Origin: Heterotrichella gracilis
Taxonomy: Eukaryota > Sar > Xanthophyceae > Tribonematales > Xanthonemataceae
DNA length: 64,000 bases
Direction of reading: 5' to 3'
Assembly (NCBI GenBank): GCA_032358255.1
Contig: JAULBX010025829.1
Span: forward strand, 310,001 to 374,000
The position numbers and the translations under genes were made by a program. Of the stretch, positions 44,873-54,559 are shown piece by piece. How positions within the stretch are numbered: position 1 is the first letter of the stretch; each line of letters starts with the position of its first letter. The notes beneath the pieces were generated by a model. That model did no database searches, was not told where the DNA came from, and saw only the letters and a program-made list of their open reading frames with translations.

Positions 44873-46174
44873 ATGACCTACCAGCAAACGCTTGATTATT
44901 TATTCGCGCGTTTACCCATGTTTCAACGCGTTGGCGCCGCTGCCTACAAGGCCAATTTAGATAATACCTATAAAATTATTGAACTGCTGGGAAAGCCGCA
45001 TCAAAAATTAAAATTTGTTCATGTTGCGGGAACCAATGGCAAAGGCTCAAGCAGCCACATGATCGCTTCCATTCTGCAACAGGCAGGTTATAAAACAGGA
45101 TTGTACACATCACCACATTTAATTGATTTTAGAGAACGTATAAAAATTAATGGGAAGATGATCCCAAAAAATTATATTGTTGATTTTGTAGAAAAATATA
45201 AAGAGGATTTTGAAAAGATAGAACCCAGTTTTTTTGAATGGACCGTTGGACTGGCCTTTGATTATTTTGCTAAAGAAGAAGTAGATGTTGCTGTTATAGA
45301 AGTTGGTTTGGGCGGAAGATTAGATTCTACAAATATTATAACGCCAAAAGTATCGCTCATTACGAATATCAGTTTTGATCACATGAATTTTTTAGGTGAT
45401 ACATTAGAAAAGATCGGAGCCGAAAAAGCAGGTATTATAAAAGCCCGCGTGCCTGTGGTTGTTAGTCAATACCAAAGCGAGACCGGGCCGTTATTTAATG
45501 CAATTGCAAAAGAGTTAAAATCACCCATACAATTTGCTGATAAGAATTATAAGGTGATTGATCATAAAATTGTAAATGGATTTTTAAATACAACCATCTT
45601 AAATAGAATAACAAATACCGCTACAAATTTTGATCTTGACCTTACGGGAATTTATCAACTAAAGAATGTACTTGGTGTTTTAAATACAATTGATGTTATT
45701 GAAAAAGCGGGATTTATTATTGAGCCGGAAGATATTAAACGCGGATTAAGACAAGTAATTAAAACAACCGGACTTGAAGGCCGTTGGCAAACTATAAGCG
45801 AAAAGCCCCTGATAATAGCTGATACAGGGCATAACGAAGATGGCATTAAAAATGTAATTGCCAATTTAAAAACAGTTGAACACGCTCATTTACATTTTGT
45901 TTTTGGAACAGTGAATGATAAAGACGTTACAAAAATTTTAGAGCTATTGCCAAAAGAAGCTACTTATTATTTCACAAAGGCAAATATTCCACGGGCTTTA
46001 AACGAAGAAGAATTATTTGAGCAGGCGCAAAAAATAAAATTAAAAGGCAAAACTTTTCCGGATGTAAAAACTGCTATTGAAGCCGCAAAAAAAGCTTACA
46101 AGAAAAACGATCTTATTTTAATTGGTGGAAGTACTTTTGTTGTTGGTGATGCATTAGCTGAGAGCGCTGACTAA
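44873..46174 (+). CDS. folC: Bifunctional folylpolyglutamate synthase / dihydrofolate synthase
   Basis: This is a 433-residue cytosolic ligase that adds glutamate to dihydropteroate and folates. The P-loop GTNGKGSSS (53-61) follows HVA, and LYTSPHLIDFRERIKING is the family's second signature. EVGLGGRLDSTNII and SFDHMNFLGDTLEKIGAEKAGI complete the Mur-ligase-like ATPase core. The C-terminal domain has IIADTGHNEDG. Length is normal. It is the last gene of the exbB-exbD-tonB-folC run and overlaps the stop of the convergent epimerase gene. Confidence 0.95.
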   Translation: MTYQQTLDYLFARLPMFQRVGAAAYKANLDNTYKIIELLGKPHQKLKFVHVAGTNGKGSSSHMIASILQQAGYKTGLYTSPHLIDFRERIKINGKMIPKNYIVDFVEKYKEDFEKIEPSFFEWTVGLAFDYFAKEEVDVAVIEVGLGGRLDSTNIITPKVSLITNISFDHMNFLGDTLEKIGAEKAGIIKARVPVVVSQYQSETGPLFNAIAKELKSPIQFADKNYKVIDHKIVNGFLNTTILNRITNTATNFDLDLTGIYQLKNVLGVLNTIDVIEKAGFIIEPEDIKRGLRQVIKTTGLEGRWQTISEKPLIIADTGHNEDGIKNVIANLKTVEHAHLHFVFGTVNDKDVTKILELLPKEATYYFTKANIPRALNEEELFEQAQKIKLKGKTFPDVKTAIEAAKKAYKKNDLILIGGSTFVVGDALAESAD

Positions 46175-47205
46175 AGACCTAACATGGCATCAATAGGCTC
46201 TGCCCCTATCCCGGGTAGATCATTTAAATACACTTTTCCATTTTTATATTGAACGCCTTTAAAAGGATCGTTCTTTAATAAATTAGGCGCATCAAGATCT
46301 ACATAATCTGCAAACTTCATCAACTGTGCCATGGCAGATGTTGCGCAAGAACTTTCGGCCATGCAACCTAATAAGATCTGTAAATTATTTTGTTTCGCAA
46401 ACTTTACCATTTCTAAAGCTTCAGTTAAACCTGTGCTTTTCATCAGCTTAATATTTACTCCGGTAAAACAACCCTTCAAAGCACTCATATCCTTCAAACG
46501 CTTTACACTTTCATCAGCAATGGTTGGTATCGGGCTACGTTCGGTAACCCAGGCCATCTCATCCAACATGGTTACAGGCATTGGCTGTTCGATAAGTATC
46601 ACATTTTTTTCATGCAGCCAATGTATCATTTCCAAAACTTCTTCTTTATTTTTCCAACCCTGATTTACATCAACATATAACGGTTTATTGGTATATTTTC
46701 TAATTAAATTTATTAATGCTTTGTCATCTTTTGTTCCCGCTTTTATTTTTAAAATAGAAAAATCGGCAGCATCTTTTATTTTTTGTCCGATCATTTCTTC
46801 CGCATCTATTCCAATAGTATAAGAAGTTAAACGCGAATCACTTTTACCAATTCCCGTAAGATCGTAAAAAGGTTTTCGTTCAATTTTTCCTTCAAGATCA
46901 TTCAAAGCAATATCAATTGCTGCTTTCGCCGCATTATTTTCTAATGAAAATTCGTCAATAGCTTTTATGATTTCGATAAAAGATGAAGATGCGTGGTGAA
47001 CTAAAAAAGGTTTTATCTTTTCAAAAAAGGCTATGGTTCCTTCCACCGTTTCGCCTAAATAAACCGGTAAACAGGCCTCGCCATAACCGGTTTTACCCTG
47101 ATGTTCAATTTTAATAAAGACGGAGGTTGTGGAAGTCCTTGTGTTTGAGGATACTCCAAATGGGTGTTTATATTCTAAAACAAAGGTTTTATAGCTTAAA
47201 ATCAT
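46171..47205 (-). CDS. Dipeptide epimerase (enolase superfamily, L-Ala-D/L-Glu type)
   Basis: This is a 344-residue enzyme of the muconate-lactonising subgroup. The acid/base Lys motif K153-I-K155 occurs in FSILKIKAG. Metal ligands are D179 (YVDVNQGW), E206 (LIEQPMP) and D231 (IADES), and the second catalytic Lys is K253 in GVNIKLMKSTG. A DLDAPNLL segment near 320 matches the DxD specificity motif of dipeptide epimerases. The best-known member racemises L-Ala-D-Glu from murein peptides, which fits the transglycosylase a few kilobases away, but related epimerases act on other dipeptides. It overlaps the folC stop by 4 bases, convergent. Confidence 0.88.
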   Translation of the reverse strand: MILSYKTFVLEYKHPFGVSSNTRTSTTSVFIKIEHQGKTGYGEACLPVYLGETVEGTIAFFEKIKPFLVHHASSSFIEIIKAIDEFSLENNAAKAAIDIALNDLEGKIERKPFYDLTGIGKSDSRLTSYTIGIDAEEMIGQKIKDAADFSILKIKAGTKDDKALINLIRKYTNKPLYVDVNQGWKNKEEVLEMIHWLHEKNVILIEQPMPVTMLDEMAWVTERSPIPTIADESVKRLKDMSALKGCFTGVNIKLMKSTGLTEALEMVKFAKQNNLQILLGCMAESSCATSAMAQLMKFADYVDLDAPNLLKNDPFKGVQYKNGKVYLNDLPGIGAEPIDAMLGL

Positions 47206-47308
47206 CAGTTTTTATTGTCAATTCCCGTAAAAATATGCAAAGAATAAAACTTTGCACAATCTATTTTAACGAAACGCATTTTTAAGTGCTTTTTGTGCAT
47301 TTTTCTGC

Positions 47309-47316
47309 TATTTTTG
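47309..47316 (+). promoter_or_regulatory. Candidate -7 element TATTTTTG for the pdh genes
   Basis: An exact TAnnTTTG match 21 bases before the pdhA ATG. The nearest TTTG upstream is only 13 bases away, shorter than the usual spacing, so the -33 partner is unclear. Confidence 0.4.
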
Positions 47317-47336
47317 TGACATACAAATTCTGGCAT

Positions 47337-48350
47337 ATGGCTAAAACGTTGACTGAAAAAAAATTAAAGTTCACTAAAGAACATTATTTAACCTGGTACG
47401 AATCCATGTTGTTGATGCGCAAGTTCGAAGAGAAAACCGGACAAGTTTATGTGCAACAAAAGATCAAAGGTTTTTGTCACCTTTATATTGGCCAGGAGGC
47501 CATAGTAGCGGGTACAGTAAGCGCAACTAAAAAAGGAGACAAACATATTACAGCTTATCGCGATCATGCTCACCCTATTGGTTTAGGTTTGCATCCAAAA
47601 TATGTGATGGCTGAGATGTACGCAAAAATTACCGGTTGCAGCAAAGGCAAAGGTGGTAGCATGCACATCTTTAGTAAAGAACATGGTTTTGTTGGAGGCC
47701 ACGGTATTGTTGGTGGCCAGGTGCCATTAGGGGCAGGAATTGCATTTGCTGAAAAATATAATGGTACTGATAATGTTTGTGTTTGTTCTATGGGCGACGG
47801 TGCTGTTAGACAAGGAGCTTTACATGAAGCGTTTAACATGGCTATGACATGGAAATTACCTGTAGTTTTTATTGTTGAGAATAATCAATACGCAATGGGA
47901 ACTTCAGTTGAACGTACCAGTAACGTACACGATCTTTGGAAATTAGGTTTAGCATACGATATGCCAAGCAAGCCTGTTGATGGTTTAACCGTTGAAGCGG
48001 TTCATGAAGCAATGGAAGAAGCTGTAGCACGTGCGCGCAGAGGTGATGGCCCAACGTTTTTAGAAATGAAAACATACCGTTACAAAGGTCACAGTATGAG
48101 TGATGCTCAAACCTACCGTACAAAAGAAGAAGTAAAAGAATACCAGCAGCAAGATCCGATCTTAAAAGTATTAGATACGTTACAACAAAATAAATGGATA
48201 ACCGATGCAGGTATTGAAGCGATAGAAGCAAAAGTAAAAGCGTTGGTTGATGAATCAGTTCAGTTTGCGGAAGATAGTCCTTATCCTGACCCGGAAGAGC
48301 TTTACAAAGATGTTTACTCTGAACCGAATTACCCTTACATTATTGAATAA
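47337..48350 (+). CDS. pdhA: Pyruvate dehydrogenase E1 component, alpha subunit
   Basis: This is a 337-residue ThDP-dependent subunit of the pyruvate dehydrogenase complex. I start at the ATG at 47337 (MAKTLTEKKLKF); an in-frame GTG 17 codons upstream would add residues unlike the family. The ThDP-binding motif runs from GDGAVRQGALHEAFN to ENNQYAMGTS (about 153-187). The phosphorylation-loop region YRYKGHSMSD is present. It requires the E1 beta subunit, whose gene is not in this window. The E2 gene follows 66 bases later. In many Bacteroidota E1-alpha and E2 are adjacent and E1-beta is elsewhere, which matches. Confidence 0.95.
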   Translation: MAKTLTEKKLKFTKEHYLTWYESMLLMRKFEEKTGQVYVQQKIKGFCHLYIGQEAIVAGTVSATKKGDKHITAYRDHAHPIGLGLHPKYVMAEMYAKITGCSKGKGGSMHIFSKEHGFVGGHGIVGGQVPLGAGIAFAEKYNGTDNVCVCSMGDGAVRQGALHEAFNMAMTWKLPVVFIVENNQYAMGTSVERTSNVHDLWKLGLAYDMPSKPVDGLTVEAVHEAMEEAVARARRGDGPTFLEMKTYRYKGHSMSDAQTYRTKEEVKEYQQQDPILKVLDTLQQNKWITDAGIEAIEAKVKALVDESVQFAEDSPYPDPEELYKDVYSEPNYPYIIE

Positions 48351-48416
48351 TTATTTTAGAACTTAGAATTAAGATTTAAAAATCTTAGATCACAAATAAA
48401 AAACATTAGATACACA

Positions 48417-49991
48417 ATGGCTGAAATTGTAAGAATGCCCAAATTAAGTGATACCATGACTGATGGTGTAATTGCTAAGTGGCATAAAAAAGTTGGCGAT
48501 AAAGTTAAAAGCGGCGAATTATTAGCTGATATCGAAACTGATAAAGCAACTATGGAATTTGAATCTTTCCAGGACGGTGTGTTATTACACATTGGAGTAC
48601 AGGAAAAGCAAGCCGTTCCCGTTGACAGCGTTATTGCAATTCTTGGTAAAGAAGGTGAAGATATTAGTGGATTATTGAACGGAAGTTCCGGCGGAAAAGT
48701 TGAAGAAAAGAAACAAGATACAAAAACGCAAGACGCGAAATCTGAAACAAAGAAAACAGAAGTAGCGCTTCCATCAACGATACAAGTTGTGCGCATGCCT
48801 AAGTTAAGTGATACAATGACAGATGGCGTTGTTGCTAAATGGCATAAAAAAGTTGGTGATAAAGTTAAAAGCGGTGATCTTTTAGCAGATATTGAAACGG
48901 ATAAGGCCACAATGGAATTTGAATCTTTCCAGGATGGTGTGCTAATGCATATTGGTGTTGATGCAGGAAAAAGTGTGCCGGTGGATAGCGTTTTAGCTAT
49001 CCTTGGTAAAGGCGACGAGAACATGAATGATGTTTTAGCAAATATCAATTCTTCACCTTCAAAGGCAGAAGCTAAGAAAGAAGAAACGGTTGCTAAACAA
49101 GAAACTTCGAACAAAAAACAAGAAACTTCAAATAATAATACAGCCACATCTGGCGGAAGAATAAAAGCTTCTCCCCTTGCAAAAGCTTTAGCAAAAGAAA
49201 AAGGAATTGATCTAAGTAAAGTAAAAGGATCTGCTGAGAACGGAAGAATTACAAAAGCAGATATTGAAAATTATAAAGGTGGTGGTGCCAAATCAAATTT
49301 TGTTGGTGTAGAAAGTTATACTGATGAACCTGCATCACAAATGCGTAAAACAATTGCGCGTCGTTTAGTTGAAAGTAAGAACGGTGCACCGCATTTCTAT
49401 TTGAATATTGAAGTAGACATGGATAGTGCTATTTCGAGCAGAGAAGCGATCAATAAAATTAGTGAAGTAAAAGTTTCTTTTAACGATCTTGTTATAAAAG
49501 CTTGTGCTGCGGCGTTAAGAAGACATCCACGTGTAAATTCGTCATGGATGACAGATAAGATCCGTGTCAACCATCACATTCACATTGGAATGGCAGTAGC
49601 TGTTGAAGACGGGCTTTTAGTTCCGGTAATTCGTTTCGCTGACGGAAAATCAATTTCAGACATTGCAGCCGAAACAAAAGATCTTGGCAAACGTGCAAAA
49701 GATAAAAAACTACAACCACAGGATTGGGAAGGAAATACATTTACTGTTTCTAATTTAGGTATGTTTGGTATAGAATCATTTACATCGATTATTAATTCAC
49801 CTGAGTCATGTATCCTTTCCGTTGGTGCTATTCGTCAGGTGCCAGTTGTAAAGAACGGGGTTATTGTTCCAGGAAATACAATGATGCTTACTTTAGCTTG
49901 TGATCATAGAAGTGTGGATGGTGCAACAGGAGCAGCATTCCTTCAAACCTTAAAAACATTTATCGAGAACCCTGTAATGATGTTAATCTAG
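48417..49991 (+). CDS. Pyruvate dehydrogenase E2 component (dihydrolipoamide acetyltransferase), two lipoyl domains
   Basis: This is a 524-residue core enzyme of the complex. Two lipoyl domains (about 1-84 and 123-204) carry the target lysines K43 and K163, both in ETDKATMEFES. They are more than 80% identical by eye, implying recent duplication. Linkers rich in Lys/Glu/Thr lead to the peripheral subunit-binding domain (about 245-285, ASPLAKALAKEKGIDLS). The catalytic domain (about 300-524) has H497 and D501 in the DHRSVDG active-site motif. The complete frame lies downstream of pdhA with normal spacing. The symbol is left blank because pdhC and aceF are both used. Confidence 0.95.
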   Translation: MAEIVRMPKLSDTMTDGVIAKWHKKVGDKVKSGELLADIETDKATMEFESFQDGVLLHIGVQEKQAVPVDSVIAILGKEGEDISGLLNGSSGGKVEEKKQDTKTQDAKSETKKTEVALPSTIQVVRMPKLSDTMTDGVVAKWHKKVGDKVKSGDLLADIETDKATMEFESFQDGVLMHIGVDAGKSVPVDSVLAILGKGDENMNDVLANINSSPSKAEAKKEETVAKQETSNKKQETSNNNTATSGGRIKASPLAKALAKEKGIDLSKVKGSAENGRITKADIENYKGGGAKSNFVGVESYTDEPASQMRKTIARRLVESKNGAPHFYLNIEVDMDSAISSREAINKISEVKVSFNDLVIKACAAALRRHPRVNSSWMTDKIRVNHHIHIGMAVAVEDGLLVPVIRFADGKSISDIAAETKDLGKRAKDKKLQPQDWEGNTFTVSNLGMFGIESFTSIINSPESCILSVGAIRQVPVVKNGVIVPGNTMMLTLACDHRSVDGATGAAFLQTLKTFIENPVMMLI

Positions 49992-50049
49992 GACAAGTAA
50001 AAAAATACCAATAAAAAATGTAGTTTTTTTATTTATATTGGATTTTCAT

Positions 50050-50068
50050 ACTCTTAAATTTTAAGAGT
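50050..50068 (+). terminator. Weak terminator-like hairpin after the E2 gene
   Basis: Arms actcttaa (50050-50057) and ttaagagt (50061-50068) form an 8-bp AT-rich stem with a 3-base loop, followed by tttattttc. It overlaps the stop of the convergent AraC gene. Stem stability is low, so confidence is limited. Confidence 0.35.
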
Positions 50069-51137
50069 TTTTATTTTCTCTTACATCCGATGGCAGTTTT
50101 TTAAAGCGTGTTTTAAAGGCTCTCGTAAAATTTCCTTCATTACCATAGTTCAGAATGATAGCTATTTCTTTTATTTTAAATTGGTTGGCTTTAAGCAAAG
50201 TAACGGCATACTCAAGTTTTTTATTAAGGTAATATTGATAAACCGGCTCGCCATAAAAATTTTTAAAATCAGTTTTTAATTTTGTTGGCGATATGCTTAC
50301 CTCTGCAGCTAGTTTATCAATACCAGGAAAAATACCTAACAAATTTTTCATTAAACTATTTTCTACCTTCGCCATTTTGCGGTGTACATCTGCATCATAG
50401 CTTGAAGCCTCTTGTAAATTATGGTTGGTAGGGTAGTTAATAATCAATAGGTTTATAAAATTATTGGCCCATTTATTCAATTCACGTTTCCGTTCTTTCG
50501 GTTCCTGCATTAGTACTATTTTTTCTAATGGCCTATTTATTTGATGCGTTTCGTGTTGGTATTCCTGCCAAATATTTTTTTTAACTGAATTATTAATAAA
50601 TGTTTCAAAATTACTGTAAGTAAAGCCATTTTTATGCGCAAGTTTATCTTTAATCCATCTCTCGCTAATATAAAGCCCCATTGTTTTTATTTTAGTTCCT
50701 TTAAAATAAATAACACTCGATACACTTTTTGGTTTTATAACATTCCAAGAGTAGTTATCAAATGAAATGCCATTTACCAAGGCGAAATTTTTATTATCGT
50801 TGCGAGTAACAATGTTATAACTCAGCACGTAGTAATCAGCAGGTAACTTATCATCATAAAACAACTTGTGCTCAAAACTCACTTTGTTATTTAGTTCTGA
50901 ATAATAAACCCAAAGCCCCTCTTCTAATTCATGAAAATAAGAGTCACCTGTTACAAACATGTTTTTAGCCGAATGGCGTTTCATAACATCATTATACGTA
51001 GTAAAAGGCAAGCCAATCATGCTCTCAAAAATTAGCTTGGGTGAGTTTGCCAAAAAAGGCAATACACAAACGCCGTCTTTAATTTTAAAGGAGTACTTTT
51101 TTATTTTGCTTAAAAAATTGTTTAATGTAAATTTCAT
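50061..51137 (-). CDS. AraC-family transcriptional regulator
   Basis: This is a 358-residue regulator. The C-terminal about 95 residues form the double helix-turn-helix: LAAEVSISPTKLKTDFKNFYG as the first HTH and IKEIAIILNYGNEGNFTRAFK as the second, followed by the KLPSDVR end. The N-terminal about 250 residues match no sensor domain I recognise; they may be a diverged ligand-binding region. It is divergent from the LamG T9SS gene at 51279, with 141 bases between, so it is a candidate regulator of that gene. ATG at 51137. Confidence 0.88.
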   Translation of the reverse strand: MKFTLNNFLSKIKKYSFKIKDGVCVLPFLANSPKLIFESMIGLPFTTYNDVMKRHSAKNMFVTGDSYFHELEEGLWVYYSELNNKVSFEHKLFYDDKLPADYYVLSYNIVTRNDNKNFALVNGISFDNYSWNVIKPKSVSSVIYFKGTKIKTMGLYISERWIKDKLAHKNGFTYSNFETFINNSVKKNIWQEYQHETHQINRPLEKIVLMQEPKERKRELNKWANNFINLLIINYPTNHNLQEASSYDADVHRKMAKVENSLMKNLLGIFPGIDKLAAEVSISPTKLKTDFKNFYGEPVYQYYLNKKLEYAVTLLKANQFKIKEIAIILNYGNEGNFTRAFKTRFKKLPSDVRENKNS

Positions 51138-51278
51138 GAAAAGGCCTTAAGGTAGCTTATTCAAATATAATTGTAAGCGCAGATATGTTTTAATATTAAA
51201 AAATTTTTGTCTTTTATGATAATTTTTTTTTTGTCGTTTTATTACTTTTATAATAATTAAAACCTACAAATTATAATT

Positions 51279-53690
51279 ATGAAAAAAACAAAACAAATGA
51301 TTAAAACACTTTGCTTTACTTTAGCATTAGGCTGGGGATCTAGCACGCAGGCACAAACCGGCGCAGCCCTAAATTTTGATGGAGTTAATGACAAAGTTGT
51401 TATTGGAACGTCTGCGGCGACCAGTTTAGCCGGAAACAACAAGGTTACAGTTGAGGCATGGGTTAGGCCAACAACTACAACTGGTTTAGGTTGTGTGGTT
51501 GGTAACTATAACAGTCCGGGCAACAACATGCAATTTATGATTAGACGCGAAAACAGCTCTTGGGTATTTTGGGTTGGGCCAGGCAATGTTACTAGTTATA
51601 CTAACACGCCTGCAACTGCTGGTACAGCTACTGTCAATGTTTGGCAACACGTTGCAGGCGTATACAATGGCACAGTTATGACCTTATACATTAACGGTGT
51701 AGTTTCCGCTACAGCAGCAACTTCTAATACATTTGCAACATCAACAAACTCCGTTATGATTGGTGGCGAATCATCATCAGAATTTTTTACAGGTGATATT
51801 GATGAGGTACGTGTTTGGAATATTGTAAGAAGCCAAGCAGATATACAAAATAGTATGAATTGTGAAATTAATGGCGCAGCTGCTAATTTACTTGCCAATT
51901 ACCATTTTAACCAAGGTATTGCTGCCGGTGCAAACGCGGCGGTAACAACTGCAACAGATGATTCTGGTAATAATTATACTGGTACATTAACTGCAATGAC
52001 ATTAACGGGTGCTACATCTAATTGGGTTGCACCTGGAGGTGTAACATCTGGCGTAAGTTGCAATGGCGCTGCCTTAAATTTTGATGGTGTTAATGACCAG
52101 ATAAATTACGGCTCAAGTTTAACCACATCACTTAACCCCTTAAACGTTATAACCGTTGAGGCTTGGGTAAAGCCTACCTCATTTACAACAAGTCCTACCG
52201 GTAACGGTTTAATTGTAGGAAACTATAACTCACCTTTAAACAATCAGCAGTTCTTTCTAAGAAGGGATGGTAATAAATATGATTTCGCTATCAAAAACGG
52301 ACCATCTACTATCTACTTGAATTCCCCGGTTGGTACTTCTACCTTGAATACTTGGCAACACGTTGCAGGTGTTTGGACAGGTACCCTAATGACCGTTTAC
52401 ATTAATGGTGTACCAGTAGCCACAGCAACTACTGCTGCCGGTTCATTTTCTTTGGTTGGATGTACCAACTCAGTAGTTACAGGTTGGGAAAATGCAGGGG
52501 GTGGCGAAGGATTTACAGGTAATATTGATGAAATTCGCATTTGGGGAGTTGCTCGCACACAATGTGAAATTAATACTTTTATGAATTGTGAGATTCCAAC
52601 ATCTGCAACCGGATTGCTTGCCAATTATCACTTCAATAAGGGTATTGCAAGTTGCAATAATGTTAGTGTTACTACATTAAACGATGCTTCTGGTAATGGA
52701 TTTAATGGTACACTAAATTCATTTGCATTGAATGGTTCAACTTCAAACTGGATTACACCAGGTGGTGTAGTTTCAGGATATACAACCTCCTTAGCTCCCC
52801 CTTCAATTACTGTAACTGCAAATCCTTCATTAGCCGTTTGTAATGGAGCTTCTTTGTCTTTAACAGGTTCGGGCACCAATACCTACTCTTGGACCAGTGG
52901 AATTTCTAATGGGGTTGCATTTACTCCTACACTAAGTAACTCTTACACGGTTACAGGAACTAACACAATCACAACTTGTAGTAATAACGCTATAGCCAAT
53001 GTTACCGTAAATACTTTACCAACTGTAAGCGTAAACAGTGGCGCAGTATGCGCTGGTCAATCATTTACGATGTCACCTAGCGGTGCTTCAACATATACAT
53101 TTTCAAGCGGAAGTGCAGTTGTTACTCCAACAGCAAATACTAGTTATAGTGTAACTGGAACGAGTACTGCTGGTTGTGTTAGTGCAAATACTGCTGTTAG
53201 TTCGGTAAGTGTAAATCCAAATCCAACAGTAACTGCTGTGAGTAATGCTTCTCTAATTTGCTCTGGTCAAACTGCAACTTTAACAGCAAACGGCGCTGCA
53301 ACTTATTCATGGAACACTTCGGCTACTACTACTGTAATTGCGGTTTCTCCAACAGTAACAACTACATATACTGTTACAGGTAGCACAAATGGCTGCACTA
53401 ATACATTTACAATTTCGCAATCTGTTTCGCCTTGCACAGGTTTGCAAAACAATAACAACTCTGTTTCTGCAATTAATGTTTATCCAAATCCATCAACAGG
53501 AATATTTACTATTGATGCTGAAAGCGCTATAAACATTACAATAGTTGATGTTTTAGGTAAAGTAATTTACACGCAAAATTTAGCAGATGGCAAACACACA
53601 ATTAACCTAAGCAACTTTAATAATGGATTATACATTTTAAAAGCTGAAAGCAATGGTGTTGTTAAAACTGTGAGAGTTGTAAAACAATAA
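51279..53690 (+). CDS. T9SS-secreted protein with two LamG-like domains
   Basis: This is an 803-residue secreted protein with signal peptide (TLCFTLALGWGSSTQAQ). Two concanavalin/LamG-like domains (about 25-235 and 265-480) each start ALNFDGVNDxV and include VTVEAWVRP or ITVEAWVKP, WQHVAGV and GxIDEVRVWxxARxQxxI, typical LamG_3 motifs. Ig-like repeats (about 505-720, SWTSG, YTFSSGS, YSWNTS) and a T9SS type A sorting domain (VYPNPSTGIFTID, about 733-803) follow. LamG domains often bind glycans or glycoproteins, so an adhesin or polysaccharide-binding role is plausible but inferred. The two LamG domains are about half identical to one another. A terminator follows at 53713. Confidence 0.92.
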   Translation: MKKTKQMIKTLCFTLALGWGSSTQAQTGAALNFDGVNDKVVIGTSAATSLAGNNKVTVEAWVRPTTTTGLGCVVGNYNSPGNNMQFMIRRENSSWVFWVGPGNVTSYTNTPATAGTATVNVWQHVAGVYNGTVMTLYINGVVSATAATSNTFATSTNSVMIGGESSSEFFTGDIDEVRVWNIVRSQADIQNSMNCEINGAAANLLANYHFNQGIAAGANAAVTTATDDSGNNYTGTLTAMTLTGATSNWVAPGGVTSGVSCNGAALNFDGVNDQINYGSSLTTSLNPLNVITVEAWVKPTSFTTSPTGNGLIVGNYNSPLNNQQFFLRRDGNKYDFAIKNGPSTIYLNSPVGTSTLNTWQHVAGVWTGTLMTVYINGVPVATATTAAGSFSLVGCTNSVVTGWENAGGGEGFTGNIDEIRIWGVARTQCEINTFMNCEIPTSATGLLANYHFNKGIASCNNVSVTTLNDASGNGFNGTLNSFALNGSTSNWITPGGVVSGYTTSLAPPSITVTANPSLAVCNGASLSLTGSGTNTYSWTSGISNGVAFTPTLSNSYTVTGTNTITTCSNNAIANVTVNTLPTVSVNSGAVCAGQSFTMSPSGASTYTFSSGSAVVTPTANTSYSVTGTSTAGCVSANTAVSSVSVNPNPTVTAVSNASLICSGQTATLTANGAATYSWNTSATTTVIAVSPTVTTTYTVTGSTNGCTNTFTISQSVSPCTGLQNNNNSVSAINVYPNPSTGIFTIDAESAINITIVDVLGKVIYTQNLADGKHTINLSNFNNGLYILKAESNGVVKTVRVVKQ

Positions 53691-53712
53691 AATTTGTAGT
53701 TTTATTCTTATT

Positions 53713-53745
53713 AAAAAAAGCCTCCGATCTTGGAGGCTTTTTTTT
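53713..53745 (+). terminator. Rho-independent terminator
   Basis: Arms aaaaaaagcctcc (53713-53725) and ggaggcttttttt with a 6-base loop and a run of eight T on the forward strand, 23 bases after the LamG gene stop. Confidence 0.88.
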
Positions 53746-53785
53746 TAGTAGTTATTTGTATAATTTTACACTTAAACAATTAATT

Positions 53786-54544
53786 ATGGAACCATTCGTA
53801 AAATCAGAAATAAAGAACGGGATAGGAACAATTACATTTTTTCATCCTCAAAGTAATTCAATGCCAGGTACACAATTACGTAACCTTGCAGCAGAAATAG
53901 AAAAACTCGGAAAAGATAATTCGGCAAAAGTTATCGTTTTAAAAAGCGAAGGCGACAAAGCTTTTTGCGCCGGTGCGAGTTTTGATGAATTAATTGCTAT
54001 TAAGGATATTGATACGGGTTTAAAATTTTTCTCAGGTTTTGCTGCCGTAATTAATGCGATGCGCAAAGCTCCAAAATTTGTTATTGCACGCGTACAGGGT
54101 AAAGCCGTTGGCGGTGGTGTGGGTATTGCATCCAGTGCCGATTATACTTTTGCAACTGATTCTGCTTCTATTAAATTAAGCGAGCTCGCTGTTGGTATTG
54201 GTCCCTTTGTAGTTGGTCCCGCAGTAGAACGTAAAGTTGGTAATTCTGCTTTTTGTCAGTTAACCATTAATGCTACTGAATGGCAAACTGCGCAATGGGC
54301 AAAAGAAAAAGGTTTGTATGCCGAGCTATTTTCTTCTGCTGAAGAAATGGATAAAGGTATTGAAACTCTTGCAGGTAAATTAGCAACAAGTAATCCTGAA
54401 GCCATGGCCATGCTTAAAAAAGTAATGTGGAAAGGCACAGAGAACTGGGACGACCTTTTAATTGAACGCGCAGGTATGAGCGGAACATTGGTGCTATCTG
54501 AATTTACTGTGAATGCCATCAATAAATTCAAGCAAAAAACTTAA
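53786..54544 (+). CDS. Enoyl-CoA hydratase/isomerase (crotonase) family protein
   Basis: This is a 252-residue cytosolic protein starting at the ATG at 53786 (MEPFVKSEIKNG); the frame opens 10 codons earlier at a TTG that I reject. Oxyanion-hole segments of the crotonase fold are clear: KAFCAGASFDELIAI (about 57-71) and VQGKAVGGGVGIASSADY (about 104-121). LSELAVGIGP holds a Glu at the usual first catalytic position. Relatives hydrate trans-2-enoyl-CoA in fatty-acid or phenylacetate catabolism, but the family is broad and no beta-oxidation partner is adjacent. It appears monocistronic. Confidence 0.9.
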   Translation: MEPFVKSEIKNGIGTITFFHPQSNSMPGTQLRNLAAEIEKLGKDNSAKVIVLKSEGDKAFCAGASFDELIAIKDIDTGLKFFSGFAAVINAMRKAPKFVIARVQGKAVGGGVGIASSADYTFATDSASIKLSELAVGIGPFVVGPAVERKVGNSAFCQLTINATEWQTAQWAKEKGLYAELFSSAEEMDKGIETLAGKLATSNPEAMAMLKKVMWKGTENWDDLLIERAGMSGTLVLSEFTVNAINKFKQKT

Positions 54545-54559
54545 TTGCAAATTCTATTT

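Noticed and set aside
47286-47336. N-terminal extension of PdhA from a GTG
   Set aside because: A candidate -7 element lies inside it and family members start near MAKTLT-like sequence.
48356-49147. Reverse-strand frame of 263 residues with internal repetition
   Set aside because: Its repetition mirrors the two lipoyl domains of the E2 gene on the other strand; no signal peptide or family motif.
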